A stretch of DNA of 64,000 bases, taken from contig UQUN01000001.1 of assembly GCA_900544175.1 (NCBI GenBank), positions 1-64,000 on the forward strand. Reading direction: 5' to 3'. Source of the DNA: an uncultured Alistipes sp. (GTDB lineage Bacteria; Bacteroidota; Bacteroidia; Bacteroidales; UBA932). Below, in pieces: positions 41,643 to 50,979 of this stretch; positions within the stretch are counted from its first letter, which is position 1; each line of letters opens with the position of its first letter. The notes beneath the pieces are model-generated. The model saw only the letters and a list, made by a program, of their open reading frames with translations, was not told where the DNA came from and ran no database searches. The position numbers were made by a program, and so were the translations under genes.

Positions 41643-42938
41643 ATGTTTAAACAGATACTGAAACAGCTATGGTACTACCGCCGCGGCAATGCGTGGCTGT
41701 TCATCGAGATGACTCTCATCGCCGCGGCCTCTTGGTTTCTGGTCAATGCTATATGGCCCAATGCCTACAGGAAGTCCCAGCCGGATGGTTACGATGCCCG
41801 TGGGGTGTACGCAGTGGAGATAAGGCGGCTTCATGACGGCCAGACGGGTTACCGTCCTGAGATGGATTCCCGGGAGCGGCGTTCGGCGGATTTTCACCGC
41901 ATAGGCCAGACTCTAAGGGATATGCCTGAGATAGAGTATGCTGCAGCAGTGGGAAGTACTATGCCGGGACTGTCTCTTTCCAATTACAATCATGGTATGG
42001 AACTGGACAGTGTTACCGGCGAATATCTGCCGTATGCCTACCATCTGCGTGAGGCCGGGGGTGAGGATCTGAAGATGATGGGCTATCGTCAGATATGGCC
42101 TGAGGGTGCCCCTATAGAGGATGTGCCCGGGACGGTCATCATTACCGAGGACGTGGCTGAGACCCTGTTTCCCGGGGAGAATCCCGTTGGCAGACGTCTG
42201 GGCCGCTACAGCGACCAGAGTCAGTACGGATGGACCATAGCCGGAGTCATTGCTCCCGTAAAGGTAGAGAAGGACAAGGAATACAGGCCGATGATATTTT
42301 TCACTACCCCGGACATTGTCCGCGAGGAGGACAATATCGATGCGCTCTGGTGCTTCCGTCTTGCTCCGGGGGTGGATGAGGAGGAGTTTATCCACAAGGC
42401 CAAGATGACATGGCGGGAGGACCTGGTCTTCGGCAACTACCGCACCGGGTCGGTTTTTCCCATGGAGAGGCGGCTGAAGGATACTATGGCCGATACCTTT
42501 ATCTGGCGGGCCCTTCTGGTCTTCGTGCTGCTGTGCGTCCTCATCGGTGTGGCTTCCTTCACATGGCTGCGTACCCGTGAGAGACGCGGCGAGATAGGCG
42601 TACGGCGGGCCATGGGCGGATCCCGGGGCATCCTGGTGATGCAGCAGCTCGCCGAGGTATGGATGCTCTGGTTCCTGGCGATGCTGCTGGGACTGGTGAT
42701 AGTCCTGAATATCCTGCTCATAGGCAAGGTGAACTTCTGTGCGTCCGCTCTTTATGACGGATATATCCTGGATCTGACCAGGGAGCGGCTTTCCGTGCTT
42801 TTTGACCCCGTACGGCACTTCCTTGCCGTTTCCGGTATTGCTGCGGCTGTGATGCTTGCAGTGGTGACCCTTTCGACCATTGTCCCCGTTGCGGGCGCCA
42901 TGAGGGAATCGCCGGCGGAGGTCCTGAAGGACGAGTAA
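41643..42938 (+). CDS. ABC transporter permease B2 (MacB/FtsX type)
   Basis: 431-aa paralogue of B1 with the same start pattern (MFKQILKQLWYYRRGNAW), B-type periplasmic motif FPGENPVGRRLGR, coupling loop RRGEIGVRRAMGG and end RESPAEVLKDE. Four predicted TM segments (about 18-38, 280-302, 330-352, 390-415). Presumed partner of A2. A 48-bp A/T-rich gap separates it from the ATPase gene; I see no separate promoter there. Confidence 0.9.
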   Translation: MFKQILKQLWYYRRGNAWLFIEMTLIAAASWFLVNAIWPNAYRKSQPDGYDARGVYAVEIRRLHDGQTGYRPEMDSRERRSADFHRIGQTLRDMPEIEYAAAVGSTMPGLSLSNYNHGMELDSVTGEYLPYAYHLREAGGEDLKMMGYRQIWPEGAPIEDVPGTVIITEDVAETLFPGENPVGRRLGRYSDQSQYGWTIAGVIAPVKVEKDKEYRPMIFFTTPDIVREEDNIDALWCFRLAPGVDEEEFIHKAKMTWREDLVFGNYRTGSVFPMERRLKDTMADTFIWRALLVFVLLCVLIGVASFTWLRTRERRGEIGVRRAMGGSRGILVMQQLAEVWMLWFLAMLLGLVIVLNILLIGKVNFCASALYDGYILDLTRERLSVLFDPVRHFLAVSGIAAAVMLAVVTLSTIVPVAGAMRESPAEVLKDE

Positions 42939-42986
42939 AATGTTGAATTTTTGAAAATATTTAAAAACACATAAAAATTTAAAATC

Positions 42987-43652
42987 ATGATCAAGCTTAT
43001 CGAAATTTCCAAAATCTACAGAACCTCCGAGATCGAGACCATGGCTCTCGACAACATCAACCTCGAAGTGCGCGACGGGGAGTTTGTAAGTATCATGGGG
43101 CCTTCCGGCTGCGGAAAGTCCACCCTGCTCAACATCGCAGGCCTGCTCGACGAGCCTTCTTCCGGCACCGTGGAGCTGCACGGCAAGGCAGTCTCCGGAC
43201 TCAACGCCCGGGAAGCCGCCCGCTTCCGCAACACGGAGTTGGGATTTGTCTTTCAGAGCTTCCACCTCATCCCCTCGCTCAACGTCCTGGACAACGTGCA
43301 GATGCCCCTGCTGTACCGCAAGATGAGCTCTGCCGAGCGCAAGGAGAGGGCCATGAGGATGATCGAGGCCGTGGGACTGAGCCACAGGGTGAAGCATTTC
43401 CCTTCACAGCTCTCCGGAGGTCAGTGCCAGAGAGTTGCCATCGCCCGTGCCCTTGTCGGAGACCCTTCGATCATCCTTGCGGACGAGCCCACCGGTAACC
43501 TGGACTCCAAGATGGGTGCCGAGGTCATGGAGCTCCTGCACGAGGTCAACAAGCAGCGCGGCAAGACCATCCTGATGGTGACCCACAACGAGTCCCAGGC
43601 CAAGCAGACCGACCGCATCGTCCGTATGCTCGACGGCCGTATCATCGGATAA
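42987..43652 (+). CDS. ABC transporter ATP-binding protein (LolD/MacB type)
   Basis: 221-aa ATPase, the only one in the array. Walker A GPSGCGKS (38-45), Q-loop QSFHL, signature LSGGQCQRVAIARAL, Walker B SIILADEPTGNLD and the MacB/LolD family ending TKxxDRIVRMLDGRI-like. The alternation of four permease pairs with one ATPase suggests it drives them all. It is 12 nt ahead of A3. Confidence 0.95.
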   Translation: MIKLIEISKIYRTSEIETMALDNINLEVRDGEFVSIMGPSGCGKSTLLNIAGLLDEPSSGTVELHGKAVSGLNAREAARFRNTELGFVFQSFHLIPSLNVLDNVQMPLLYRKMSSAERKERAMRMIEAVGLSHRVKHFPSQLSGGQCQRVAIARALVGDPSIILADEPTGNLDSKMGAEVMELLHEVNKQRGKTILMVTHNESQAKQTDRIVRMLDGRIIG

Positions 43653-43664
43653 AAAAGAGAAAAG

Positions 43665-44963
43665 ATGAAACTACCTGTATACTTCCGCCAGAGCTGGCAG
43701 ATAATGCTCAAGGACCGGCAGTACAGCCTGCTTTACATAGTGGGCGTCACTCTGTCCATGGCTTTCATCATGGCGTTTCTGATGTTTGTCCTGATGGCTT
43801 CCAGAAGTATTTACCCTGAAAGAGACCGTGACAGAATGATGCTCATAGGCAGCGTACTCCTGTGTGATGAGGACGGGAATCCCAAGCTGAATACTATGGT
43901 CAGCTCCCGTTTCGCAGCCCTGTTGGAGGATGCCGGTATTGATGGGGTGGAGAATACGGCCGTGATTACCTATTCCGGTCTGACCAAGGGAGTGGATCTG
44001 GAAGTTCCGGGCAGAGGGATTGTCACCGTTCCTGAACTGTATGTGGATGACGGCTTCTGGGAAGTCTGTCAGTTCGAGTTCATTTCCGGCAGGGCCCCTT
44101 CCGGAGAATGGAATCCGGCACTCCCCGAGGCGGTGCTGTCCGCCACTACGGCACGCAGATGCTTCGGTACCGAGGATGCGGCCGGAAGGGAACTTATGTA
44201 CGGCGGTACGTCGCTCAGAATATGCGGGGTGGTGCGGGACGTGTCTGTTATGGCCATGCTTGCCGATGCTGGGATATGGCTGCCAATACAGATGGGCCGG
44301 GAGATGGCTTCGCTCATTCACAACGAGCCTTACGTAGGAACTGACATGATGTGCCTGCTGGCCGGCAGCCGCAGGGATTTCCCTGCGATCAGGGCAGGTG
44401 TAGAGGAGGTGATAGCCAGATACAATGCCTCGTTCGGCAAGGCTGACGGCATGTACATATCCCCGGAGGAGACTGTCCCTCTGACCTATTTGGGCGCGTC
44501 CACAGATGCCCATGTAGGAGTATTCATCTCGGCAATCACTGCGATGGTACTCCTGCTGATGCTTATTCCGGCAGTCAATCTGAGCGGTATGGTGTCTTCC
44601 AGCGTGGAGGAGCGGATTGCCGAGTTCGGAGTGCGCAAGGCCTATGGGGCTTCGGCCGGGGTGCTGGTGAGGCAGGTGCTTTCGGAGAATTTCCTCCTGA
44701 CTCTGGTCGGAGGACTGGCAGGAATGTTCTGTGCCGGCGGTCTGCTGAGGCTGCTCTCTCCGGTGTTGGCCGGTTCCAAATCCGGATATGGAACGGGGGT
44801 GCTGCAGGCCGATCTGGTCTTCCCGGCGGATATGTTCCTGCGGGTGGACGTCTATGCGGCTGTATTTGTGAGCGTGCTGCTGCTCAATCTGCTCTCCTCC
44901 CTTATCCCGGTGCTCAGAACAGTAAGGTCAAGTGTTACGGATTCGTTGAGTGAAAAACAGTAA
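43665..44963 (+). CDS. ABC transporter permease A3 (MacB/FtsX type)
   Basis: 432-aa permease of a second A-type subgroup: MKLPVYFRQSWQIMLKDRQY start, ARRCFGTEDAAGRELMY and CGVVRDVSV in the periplasmic domain, coupling loop IAEFGVRKAYGA, end VRSSVTDSLSEKQ. A 47-bp stretch (43684-43730) is identical to 46330-46376 at the start of the fused A4B4 gene, pointing to recent duplication or gene conversion. It is followed by B3 after 7 nt. Confidence 0.9.
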   Translation: MKLPVYFRQSWQIMLKDRQYSLLYIVGVTLSMAFIMAFLMFVLMASRSIYPERDRDRMMLIGSVLLCDEDGNPKLNTMVSSRFAALLEDAGIDGVENTAVITYSGLTKGVDLEVPGRGIVTVPELYVDDGFWEVCQFEFISGRAPSGEWNPALPEAVLSATTARRCFGTEDAAGRELMYGGTSLRICGVVRDVSVMAMLADAGIWLPIQMGREMASLIHNEPYVGTDMMCLLAGSRRDFPAIRAGVEEVIARYNASFGKADGMYISPEETVPLTYLGASTDAHVGVFISAITAMVLLLMLIPAVNLSGMVSSSVEERIAEFGVRKAYGASAGVLVRQVLSENFLLTLVGGLAGMFCAGGLLRLLSPVLAGSKSGYGTGVLQADLVFPADMFLRVDVYAAVFVSVLLLNLLSSLIPVLRTVRSSVTDSLSEKQ

Positions 44964-44970
44964 ATCTGCC

Positions 44971-46257
44971 ATGAGAAAGAGACACAAGAACAGAATGAGC
45001 CGGACATGGTTTGTCATAGAGACCGTCATGGTGTTTACGGTAGGCTGGCTGCTGGCCGATGAGGAGATTATGAAACAGCTGCGCAAGGCTCTGATCCCGA
45101 TGGGCTGGGAACCGGAGAAGGTACTGATGGTTCCTGTTAGGGTGCTGCCGGATTACGATCCGATGTATGATGCCGCGGCGGCTGATCCTGAGCGTGTTTT
45201 GGGTAATTTCAATCAGATGGGAGAACTTTTGGCATCTGTGGAAGGTGCGGAGGCCGTCACTCCCTACGGGACGTTTTCCCCAGGGGTGAACAATCAGCAT
45301 TTTGTCGGGGCATTCCGGGATTCTTCCCATTTTATCAGTTGTGCCGTGATGCATAGAGTGACCGGCAGTGACTTTATCGGGACCTTGGGCTACCGGTGGG
45401 TATTGCCGGAGGGAGGTCTGCCTCCTGAGCAGGATGTACCCGGAAGGGTGATTGTCTCGGAGGATCTTGCGGAGTTCCTGTTCCCCGGGGAGAATCCGAT
45501 AGGCAGGTCTTTCGATACCAACGAGAGCGGCTCCAACACGATAGTCGGGGTGGTGTCCCGCCAGAAGGTATGGGAGACTACCGGAGTCCCTGTGCCCGTG
45601 ATGATTGTCAATGTCAGGGCATCCGGGCTGAACTCCGATATAGCCAACGGTTATGCCGGATGGGCGGTGCGTGCTGAACCGGGTACGGATATGGATGAGT
45701 TTACGGTGGCTGTCAATCTCCGGCTCTCATCATCGCAGGCGGCATTCGGCAACGTGCGGGCCAGAAGTGCATGGCCTATGCTCAATCAGGTGCAAAGCAA
45801 TCAGGATGTGACTTTCTACCGTGTCGGCATTGTGTTCCTGCTCCTGAACATGGCCTTGGGCGTGCTGTCATTCTGGCTTCTGTATTCTCGCAAGAGCAAG
45901 GACGAATATGGAGTCCGTACTGCCATGGGAGCGACGCCTTCCCGGCTGAGACTGGACGCCATGCTGCAGAGCGTGGGAATAACTGCTGTCGCTGTCGGCA
46001 TAGGAGTGCTGATCGTATTCAACCTTTCCCTTGCAATGGGAAGAGAACCGGCAGTGCTGGGAGCAGTGCGTTACGGTGCATATCCGTCCGTCGAGTCGAT
46101 GGCACCGTGGCCTCTGATTACGTCCGGCTTCCTGTCGGGAGTCATGGTGACAGTGATTGTGGCCGGAACGATATTCCTGATAAATGCCCTGGCGGCCCTC
46201 CTCTCCGTGTGGAAAGTCACCGGAATGCGGCCTTCGGAAGCGCTCAGGGAGGAATGA
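44971..46257 (+). CDS. ABC transporter permease B3 (MacB/FtsX type)
   Basis: 428 aa from ATG 44971; a GTG at 44950 overlapping A3 by 14 nt is less likely because it adds no recognisable sequence. N-terminal TM after a basic stretch (RKRHKNRMSRTWFVIETV), B-type motif FPGENPIGRSFD, three C-terminal TMs, coupling loop KDEYGVRTAMGA and end GMRPSEALREE, shared with the B half of A4B4. The basic coupling loop is shorter on conserved residues than B1/B2. Confidence 0.88.
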   Translation: MRKRHKNRMSRTWFVIETVMVFTVGWLLADEEIMKQLRKALIPMGWEPEKVLMVPVRVLPDYDPMYDAAAADPERVLGNFNQMGELLASVEGAEAVTPYGTFSPGVNNQHFVGAFRDSSHFISCAVMHRVTGSDFIGTLGYRWVLPEGGLPPEQDVPGRVIVSEDLAEFLFPGENPIGRSFDTNESGSNTIVGVVSRQKVWETTGVPVPVMIVNVRASGLNSDIANGYAGWAVRAEPGTDMDEFTVAVNLRLSSSQAAFGNVRARSAWPMLNQVQSNQDVTFYRVGIVFLLLNMALGVLSFWLLYSRKSKDEYGVRTAMGATPSRLRLDAMLQSVGITAVAVGIGVLIVFNLSLAMGREPAVLGAVRYGAYPSVESMAPWPLITSGFLSGVMVTVIVAGTIFLINALAALLSVWKVTGMRPSEALREE

Positions 46258-46310
46258 CCGCAAGCTGCCTATGAGAAGTGACATTGCATGAATAATAAAA
46301 GTACAAACAC

Positions 46311-48872
46311 ATGAAACTACCCGTTTACCTCCGCCAGAGCTGGCAGATAATGCTCAAGGACCGGCAGTACAGCCTGATATACATCACCGGCGTGGCCCTG
46401 TCGATGATGCTTGTCTCGACTGTCCTGATATTTTTTGTGATGCTGCTGGGCAATGTGTACCCTGAGAATCACCGTGCGCGGATGATGGTGCTCACTTCCG
46501 TGTATTATGACGATGCGGAAGGGAACAAAATAGGCAACACGAGTGTTCCGGACGAGCTGGTGCGCCTTATCAGGGAGGCGGACGCAGATGGACTGGAAGC
46601 CATGTCGTCAATCCGGCCTGCATTCATGTGCGCGGACGTTATGGTCTCTTCCGGAGAGAAGGCGGCTTTCTATGCCAATGTCCGGTATGTGGACGGAGGT
46701 TTCTGGGATGTCTTCGATTTCGATTTTCTGGCAGGAAGACCGTTCGGAGTGGATGGGGAGTCCGGTCAGTCGGCGGTCATCTCGGCGACCATGGCGCAGA
46801 AGTGCTTTGGGGAGCAGGATGTGTTGGGGCGTGTGCTTACGGTAAACGGCCGTCCGGTGACGGTGTGCGGAGTGGTCCGGGATGTGTCGGTTGCAGCCGG
46901 GACTGCGGATGCGGAGATATGGCTGAGCCGGGATATGGAGGTGCGCAACCGTACTCGGGATAATTGGAGCGTTATGCCGGATGGAGGAAGCCACGTAATC
47001 TTCCTGGCTCAGGGACGCAGGCATTTCGATGATATACGCGAGGCTGTGGATGAGGCTGTGAGCCGCTACAATGCCGCCTTGCCGGAGGACAGCGAATACT
47101 TTATGTCGCATGAGACCAGGCCGTCGTCTTGTTGGGTCGCGACTTTGGGCTATGCTCCGGGACTGTTCCTGTCGCTGGCGGTCGGGGCGATAGTGCTGAT
47201 ATTGCTGATACCGGCGGTCAATCTGTGCGGGATGGTCTCTTCCAGCCTTCAGGAAAGGATGACGGAGTTCGGGGTGCGGAAGTCCTACGGGGCTCCGTTC
47301 AGGGTGATATTCTCGCAGATATTCACGGAAAACCTGATGCTTACGCTTGTCGGCGGGGTCTTGGGCCTAGGCTTGTCGATAGGACTGTTGGATATGTGCG
47401 CGGGCTGGTTTTTGGATACAACGGCAAGTATCGGAGATTATAACAATGATGCGGACCTGATCTTCCCGGTGGAGCCGTTCTTCCGTCCGGGCCTGTTCCT
47501 GATGGTGTTCGCGGCGGTCGTTCTGCTCAATATCCTCTCTTCGGTGCAGCCGGTGATGAAGGTGCTGCGCAAGGGGGCGGTGGAGCTGCTTCGGGACAAT
47601 TCGTATGTCAGAATCCGCCGTGTACGGAATGTCTGGCTGGTGACAGAGGCTGCTCTGGTTTTTATCGTCGGCTGGCTTTTAGCGGATCCTCTGCTGCTTA
47701 ACGCTGTCCGCCGTCATTGTATCCCGACGGGATGGGAGCCCGACCGGGTGGTCTGCGTGCCTGTATTCTCGCTTCCGGCATCGGATGCGGCTTATAGTGA
47801 GGAGGCTTCGACGGATGCTGTATTGCAGGAGGATTTCAGGCGGCTGGGCCGGATGCTCTCCGCTTTGGACGGGGTGGAGGCTGTGACGCCTTCGTCAGTG
47901 TTCTTCCCCGGTAACAACCGTAATAATGAAGTACGGGTTTATACGGATACAGCTGACAGGATACGGGCCACCTGTTTTATCAAAGAATTGGGCAGCGACT
48001 TCATGGATGTCTTCGGTTTCCGGGTGCTGGCTTCCGGAGCCGTGGATGAAGGAACCGGTACGGTGATTATCTCGGAGGATCTGGCCGGGAGTCTTTTCCC
48101 TGGCCGCGACCCGATGGGGCAGACTCTGTTTATGGCCAAAGGCTCCGCTCCCGCTGTCCCCAAGACGGTGGCCGGAGTGATATCGCGGCAGAAAGTCCGG
48201 ACTATGACTGACAATCCGCGTCCTGTCATCATCATCAACGAGGCGGTCTGGCCGGCCAGTTACATCCGCGCCGGGCAGTATTGGATTCTGCGGCTGTCTG
48301 AGGATGTGGACATGCTGCGGTTTATCGGGCAGGTCAATTACGAGGTGGCTGCTAAAGCGGCTTTCGGTAATCTGCGGGCCGGGATTTCCTATCCGGTGAC
48401 AGATGTGATGAATTCGTATGCCGGCCGTGGAATGGAGAAGATTCTGCTGTCATATCTGCTGATGAACCTTGTCCTCGGCGCACTTTCGCATTACATCCTC
48501 CAGACACGCAGACGTGTGGACGAGTTCGGTGTCCGTGCGGCCATGGGCTCCGCTCCGGGCCGTCTGCGCCGCGATGTGGTGCTCAGGAGTCTGCGCCTGG
48601 CTGCGCTCCCGGTCGGCCTCGGACTGTTCGTAGTGCTGAACATCATCCTGTTCCGTGGCCGGGACGTGGTTTACATAGGTCAGGTCAATATGCCCGTGCT
48701 GCCGGAGAGTTCCCTGGCCCCGTGGCCGGTGCTGACCTCCCCTTTCCTTTCCGCGCTGATGGTGACTTTAGTAGTGGCCGCAGTCGTGTTTGCGGTCAAT
48801 GCCCTGGCGGCCCTCGTCTCCGTGTGGAAGGTCTCCGGTATGCGGCCCTCGGAAGCACTTAGGGAGGAATGA
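46311..48872 (+). CDS. Fused double permease A4-B4 (MacB/FtsX type)
   Basis: 853-aa single chain equal to A3 plus B3 joined. Residues 1 to about 425 copy the A type (MKLPVYLRQSWQIMLKDRQY; AQKCFGEQDVLGRVLTV; MTEFGVRKSYGA). The second half begins near RIRRVRNVWLVTEAALVF and has the B motif FPGRDPMGQTLF, loop VDEFGVRAAMGS and end GMRPSEALREE. Eight TM segments are expected, so the chain would replace a heterodimer. No stop or frameshift breaks it; the joint lies where the A3 stop codon would be (around 47590-47630). Confidence 0.9.
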   Translation: MKLPVYLRQSWQIMLKDRQYSLIYITGVALSMMLVSTVLIFFVMLLGNVYPENHRARMMVLTSVYYDDAEGNKIGNTSVPDELVRLIREADADGLEAMSSIRPAFMCADVMVSSGEKAAFYANVRYVDGGFWDVFDFDFLAGRPFGVDGESGQSAVISATMAQKCFGEQDVLGRVLTVNGRPVTVCGVVRDVSVAAGTADAEIWLSRDMEVRNRTRDNWSVMPDGGSHVIFLAQGRRHFDDIREAVDEAVSRYNAALPEDSEYFMSHETRPSSCWVATLGYAPGLFLSLAVGAIVLILLIPAVNLCGMVSSSLQERMTEFGVRKSYGAPFRVIFSQIFTENLMLTLVGGVLGLGLSIGLLDMCAGWFLDTTASIGDYNNDADLIFPVEPFFRPGLFLMVFAAVVLLNILSSVQPVMKVLRKGAVELLRDNSYVRIRRVRNVWLVTEAALVFIVGWLLADPLLLNAVRRHCIPTGWEPDRVVCVPVFSLPASDAAYSEEASTDAVLQEDFRRLGRMLSALDGVEAVTPSSVFFPGNNRNNEVRVYTDTADRIRATCFIKELGSDFMDVFGFRVLASGAVDEGTGTVIISEDLAGSLFPGRDPMGQTLFMAKGSAPAVPKTVAGVISRQKVRTMTDNPRPVIIINEAVWPASYIRAGQYWILRLSEDVDMLRFIGQVNYEVAAKAAFGNLRAGISYPVTDVMNSYAGRGMEKILLSYLLMNLVLGALSHYILQTRRRVDEFGVRAAMGSAPGRLRRDVVLRSLRLAALPVGLGLFVVLNIILFRGRDVVYIGQVNMPVLPESSLAPWPVLTSPFLSALMVTLVVAAVVFAVNALAALVSVWKVSGMRPSEALREE

Positions 48873-49102
48873 CCATGAGATGCCGTCGTTCCATATTGCA
48901 CCGGGCTTCATCATCGGCTCTCCGCATCTTGCGATTTGCAGCCACCCAGGCCTCCGCCCTTCGCCATCCCTTGCCACAATGGCAGCGAATCCGCGTTTTC
49001 CTGCCGTTGCGGAAGCCTACAGCGGCATGAAACGGTCCTCTGATACTTGGAATATGAAGAAAATGTATAATGACAATAACAATAATAATTGAAAAACAGA
49101 CA
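48873..49102 (+). other. Gap between A4B4 and TolC genes
   Basis: 230 bp without a recognised gene. The first two thirds are GC-rich like coding DNA but give no family I know in any frame; the last part is A/T-rich (AATAACAATAATAATTG) just ahead of the TolC ATG. No sigma-54 or -33/-7 promoter is convincing, so TolC is probably read from upstream. Confidence 0.4.
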
Positions 49103-50674
49103 ATGAGACGTATTTTTCGAATAAAGGTGATGATGACGGCAGTTCTGCTGCTGCTGATGGCGGCCATGCCGGGGCAGCGACTGGCGGCGCAGGATGCCGG
49201 TGAGAGCGTCCTGCCGGAAATGGGAAATGTACCGGACGGCGGGACACAGGAGGGCGGCGTGATGGAGCTGACCCTCGAGGGGGCGATGGACCTGGCCTGC
49301 GGGCAGTCGGTGGATGCTGCGGTGGCACTGAACCAGCTCAAGAGCGCGTACTGGCAGTTCCGGACCTACAAGGCGGAGCGGCTGCCGGAGCTGGTCTTCA
49401 ACGGGACGCTGCCGACGTTCAACAACAACTACAATTCCTATCAGAATGCTGACGGTTCCTACGGCTATGTGCGCAGCAACTGGCTGGGACTCTCCGGCGA
49501 GCTGTCTGTGACCCAGAACATTCCGTTTACCGGAGGTACTGTCTCGCTGAGTACCGGTCTGGACATGACGCGCCAGCTGGGTACGGGAGCCTACAACGAA
49601 TTTATGTCCGTCCCCGTGGCCCTGACCCTTACCCAGCCCTTGTTCTCGGTGAATACGTTCCGCTGGGACAAGAAGATCGAGCCGGTGCGTTACGCCGAGT
49701 CCCGCGCCGCCTACTCCGAAGATATGGAGGAGGTCAAGATGAATACGATAACCTATTTCTTCAACTATATCCTTGCCGTGGAGAACCTGAAGATAGCCGA
49801 GCAGAACCTCGAGAACGCCGACAAGCTCTATTACATCGCCCAGGAACGCCGTAAGATCGGCCAGATATCCGAGACCGAGCTAATGCAGCTGAGCCTCTCT
49901 GCCCTGCAGGCCAAGGCAGAGGTGACCTCCTGCCGCAGCAGTCTGAACTCCGCCATGTTCTCCCTCAGAGCCTTCCTCGGCCTCTCTGAAAACGATACCA
50001 TCAGGGCCGTGCTGCCCGAAGCCATTCCGCTGCCGGAACTCGACTACCAGGATGTGTTGAGCCGGGCCCTGGCCAACAGTTCATTTGCCCAGAATATCCT
50101 GCGCCGAAAACTCGAGGCCGACTACGATGTGGCCACAGCCAAGGGCCAGCGGTACCAGGTGGACCTGAACGTGACCGTCGGCTACTCCGGAGTGAACCGC
50201 GAGCTGGCCATGGCCTACAACGACATCCGCGACCAGGAGGTTGTGTCTATCGGACTGTCGATACCTATCCTGGACTGGGGCAAGCGCAAGGGGCAGGTCA
50301 AGGTGGCCGAGAGCAACCGCGACGTGGTCCGCTCCCAGCTCCAGCAGGAGGAACTCAACTTCAACCAGGATATATTCCTGCTTACCGAGCAGTTCAACAA
50401 CCAGGCCGGCCAGCTCACCCTCGCCCAGGAGTCCGACCGCGTGGCCTACGCCCGCTACCAGGCCTCCGTCGAGTCCTTCCTGATCGGCCGCATGAGCGTC
50501 CTCGAGCTCAACGACGCCCGCGACGCCAAGGACCTCGCCCGTCAGGACTATGTCCAGCAGCTCTATTACTACTGGTACTACTACTACAATATCCGCTCCG
50601 TCACCCTCTGGGACTACGCCACCGGCACTCCCATCAAGGCCGACGTGGACGCCCTTCTCGCCGACGAAAACTGA
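49103..50674 (+). CDS. TolC family outer membrane protein of the ABC array
   Basis: 523-aa outer-membrane channel. ATG at 49103 gives a signal peptide (MRRIFRIKVMMTAVLLLLMA, cut near LAAQ). Two OEP repeats follow with KVAESNRDVVRSQLQQEELNF near 425 and the C-terminal YQASVESFLIGRMSVLELNDARDAKD. It is the last gene of the array and the only channel there, distinct from the 457-aa TolC of the RND pump. Together with the adaptor and ATPase it completes a MacAB-TolC-like export route. Confidence 0.92.
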   Translation: MRRIFRIKVMMTAVLLLLMAAMPGQRLAAQDAGESVLPEMGNVPDGGTQEGGVMELTLEGAMDLACGQSVDAAVALNQLKSAYWQFRTYKAERLPELVFNGTLPTFNNNYNSYQNADGSYGYVRSNWLGLSGELSVTQNIPFTGGTVSLSTGLDMTRQLGTGAYNEFMSVPVALTLTQPLFSVNTFRWDKKIEPVRYAESRAAYSEDMEEVKMNTITYFFNYILAVENLKIAEQNLENADKLYYIAQERRKIGQISETELMQLSLSALQAKAEVTSCRSSLNSAMFSLRAFLGLSENDTIRAVLPEAIPLPELDYQDVLSRALANSSFAQNILRRKLEADYDVATAKGQRYQVDLNVTVGYSGVNRELAMAYNDIRDQEVVSIGLSIPILDWGKRKGQVKVAESNRDVVRSQLQQEELNFNQDIFLLTEQFNNQAGQLTLAQESDRVAYARYQASVESFLIGRMSVLELNDARDAKDLARQDYVQQLYYYWYYYYNIRSVTLWDYATGTPIKADVDALLADEN

Positions 50675-50979
50675 CATCCATAGGTCCGTTGTCCCGGACG
50701 CGATTCTGAATTTGAGAACACATTTGGTTTGTGTCATTATGCTTATATTCAAGATGTTAGTGGTTTTGTTCAGTTCTTCTCGCCGCTTTTTTAAGGGCCG
50801 ACAAGAACGGACGTTTATGGCTATTTTCCGAACAATAAGATAGTTATATTACGTGGAGTGTGTTTGTGAATTCAGAAAAGCACATCTCCCATGGGAGAAC
50901 TGAACAATATCCGGGAAATAGCAGCCGTTCTTTGGAAATTTTCAGTAAATTTGCAGGATAAATGCAAATTACGGATAAT
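50675..50979 (+). other. pyrH upstream region with palindrome and -7 box
   Basis: 305 bp without a gene. It holds a perfect 14-bp palindrome TCTCCCATGGGAGA (50885-50898) and a -7-type box TAAATTTG (50946-50953); a TTTG at 50931 is too close to be its -33 element. I see no clear terminator for the preceding TolC gene, only weak stems. Confidence 0.45.

Larger units (their letters stand above)
43665..48872 (+). repeat. Tandem duplication of an A/B permease pair
   Basis: 43665-46257 (A3+B3) and 46311-48872 (A4B4) are collinear copies. The first 65 bp after the ATG are nearly identical, including 47 identical bases (43684-43730 and 46330-46376), and the 3' ends share a long near-identical block ending GAGGAATGACC. 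The middles have diverged strongly, which is what selection for different periplasmic domains or end-limited gene conversion would leave. Confidence 0.75.

Noticed and set aside
41913..43397. 494-aa antisense frame across B2 and the ATPase gene
   Set aside because: Both genes on the other strand are clearly real; composition of the antisense frame (His/Gln/Arg-rich) is typical of shadows.
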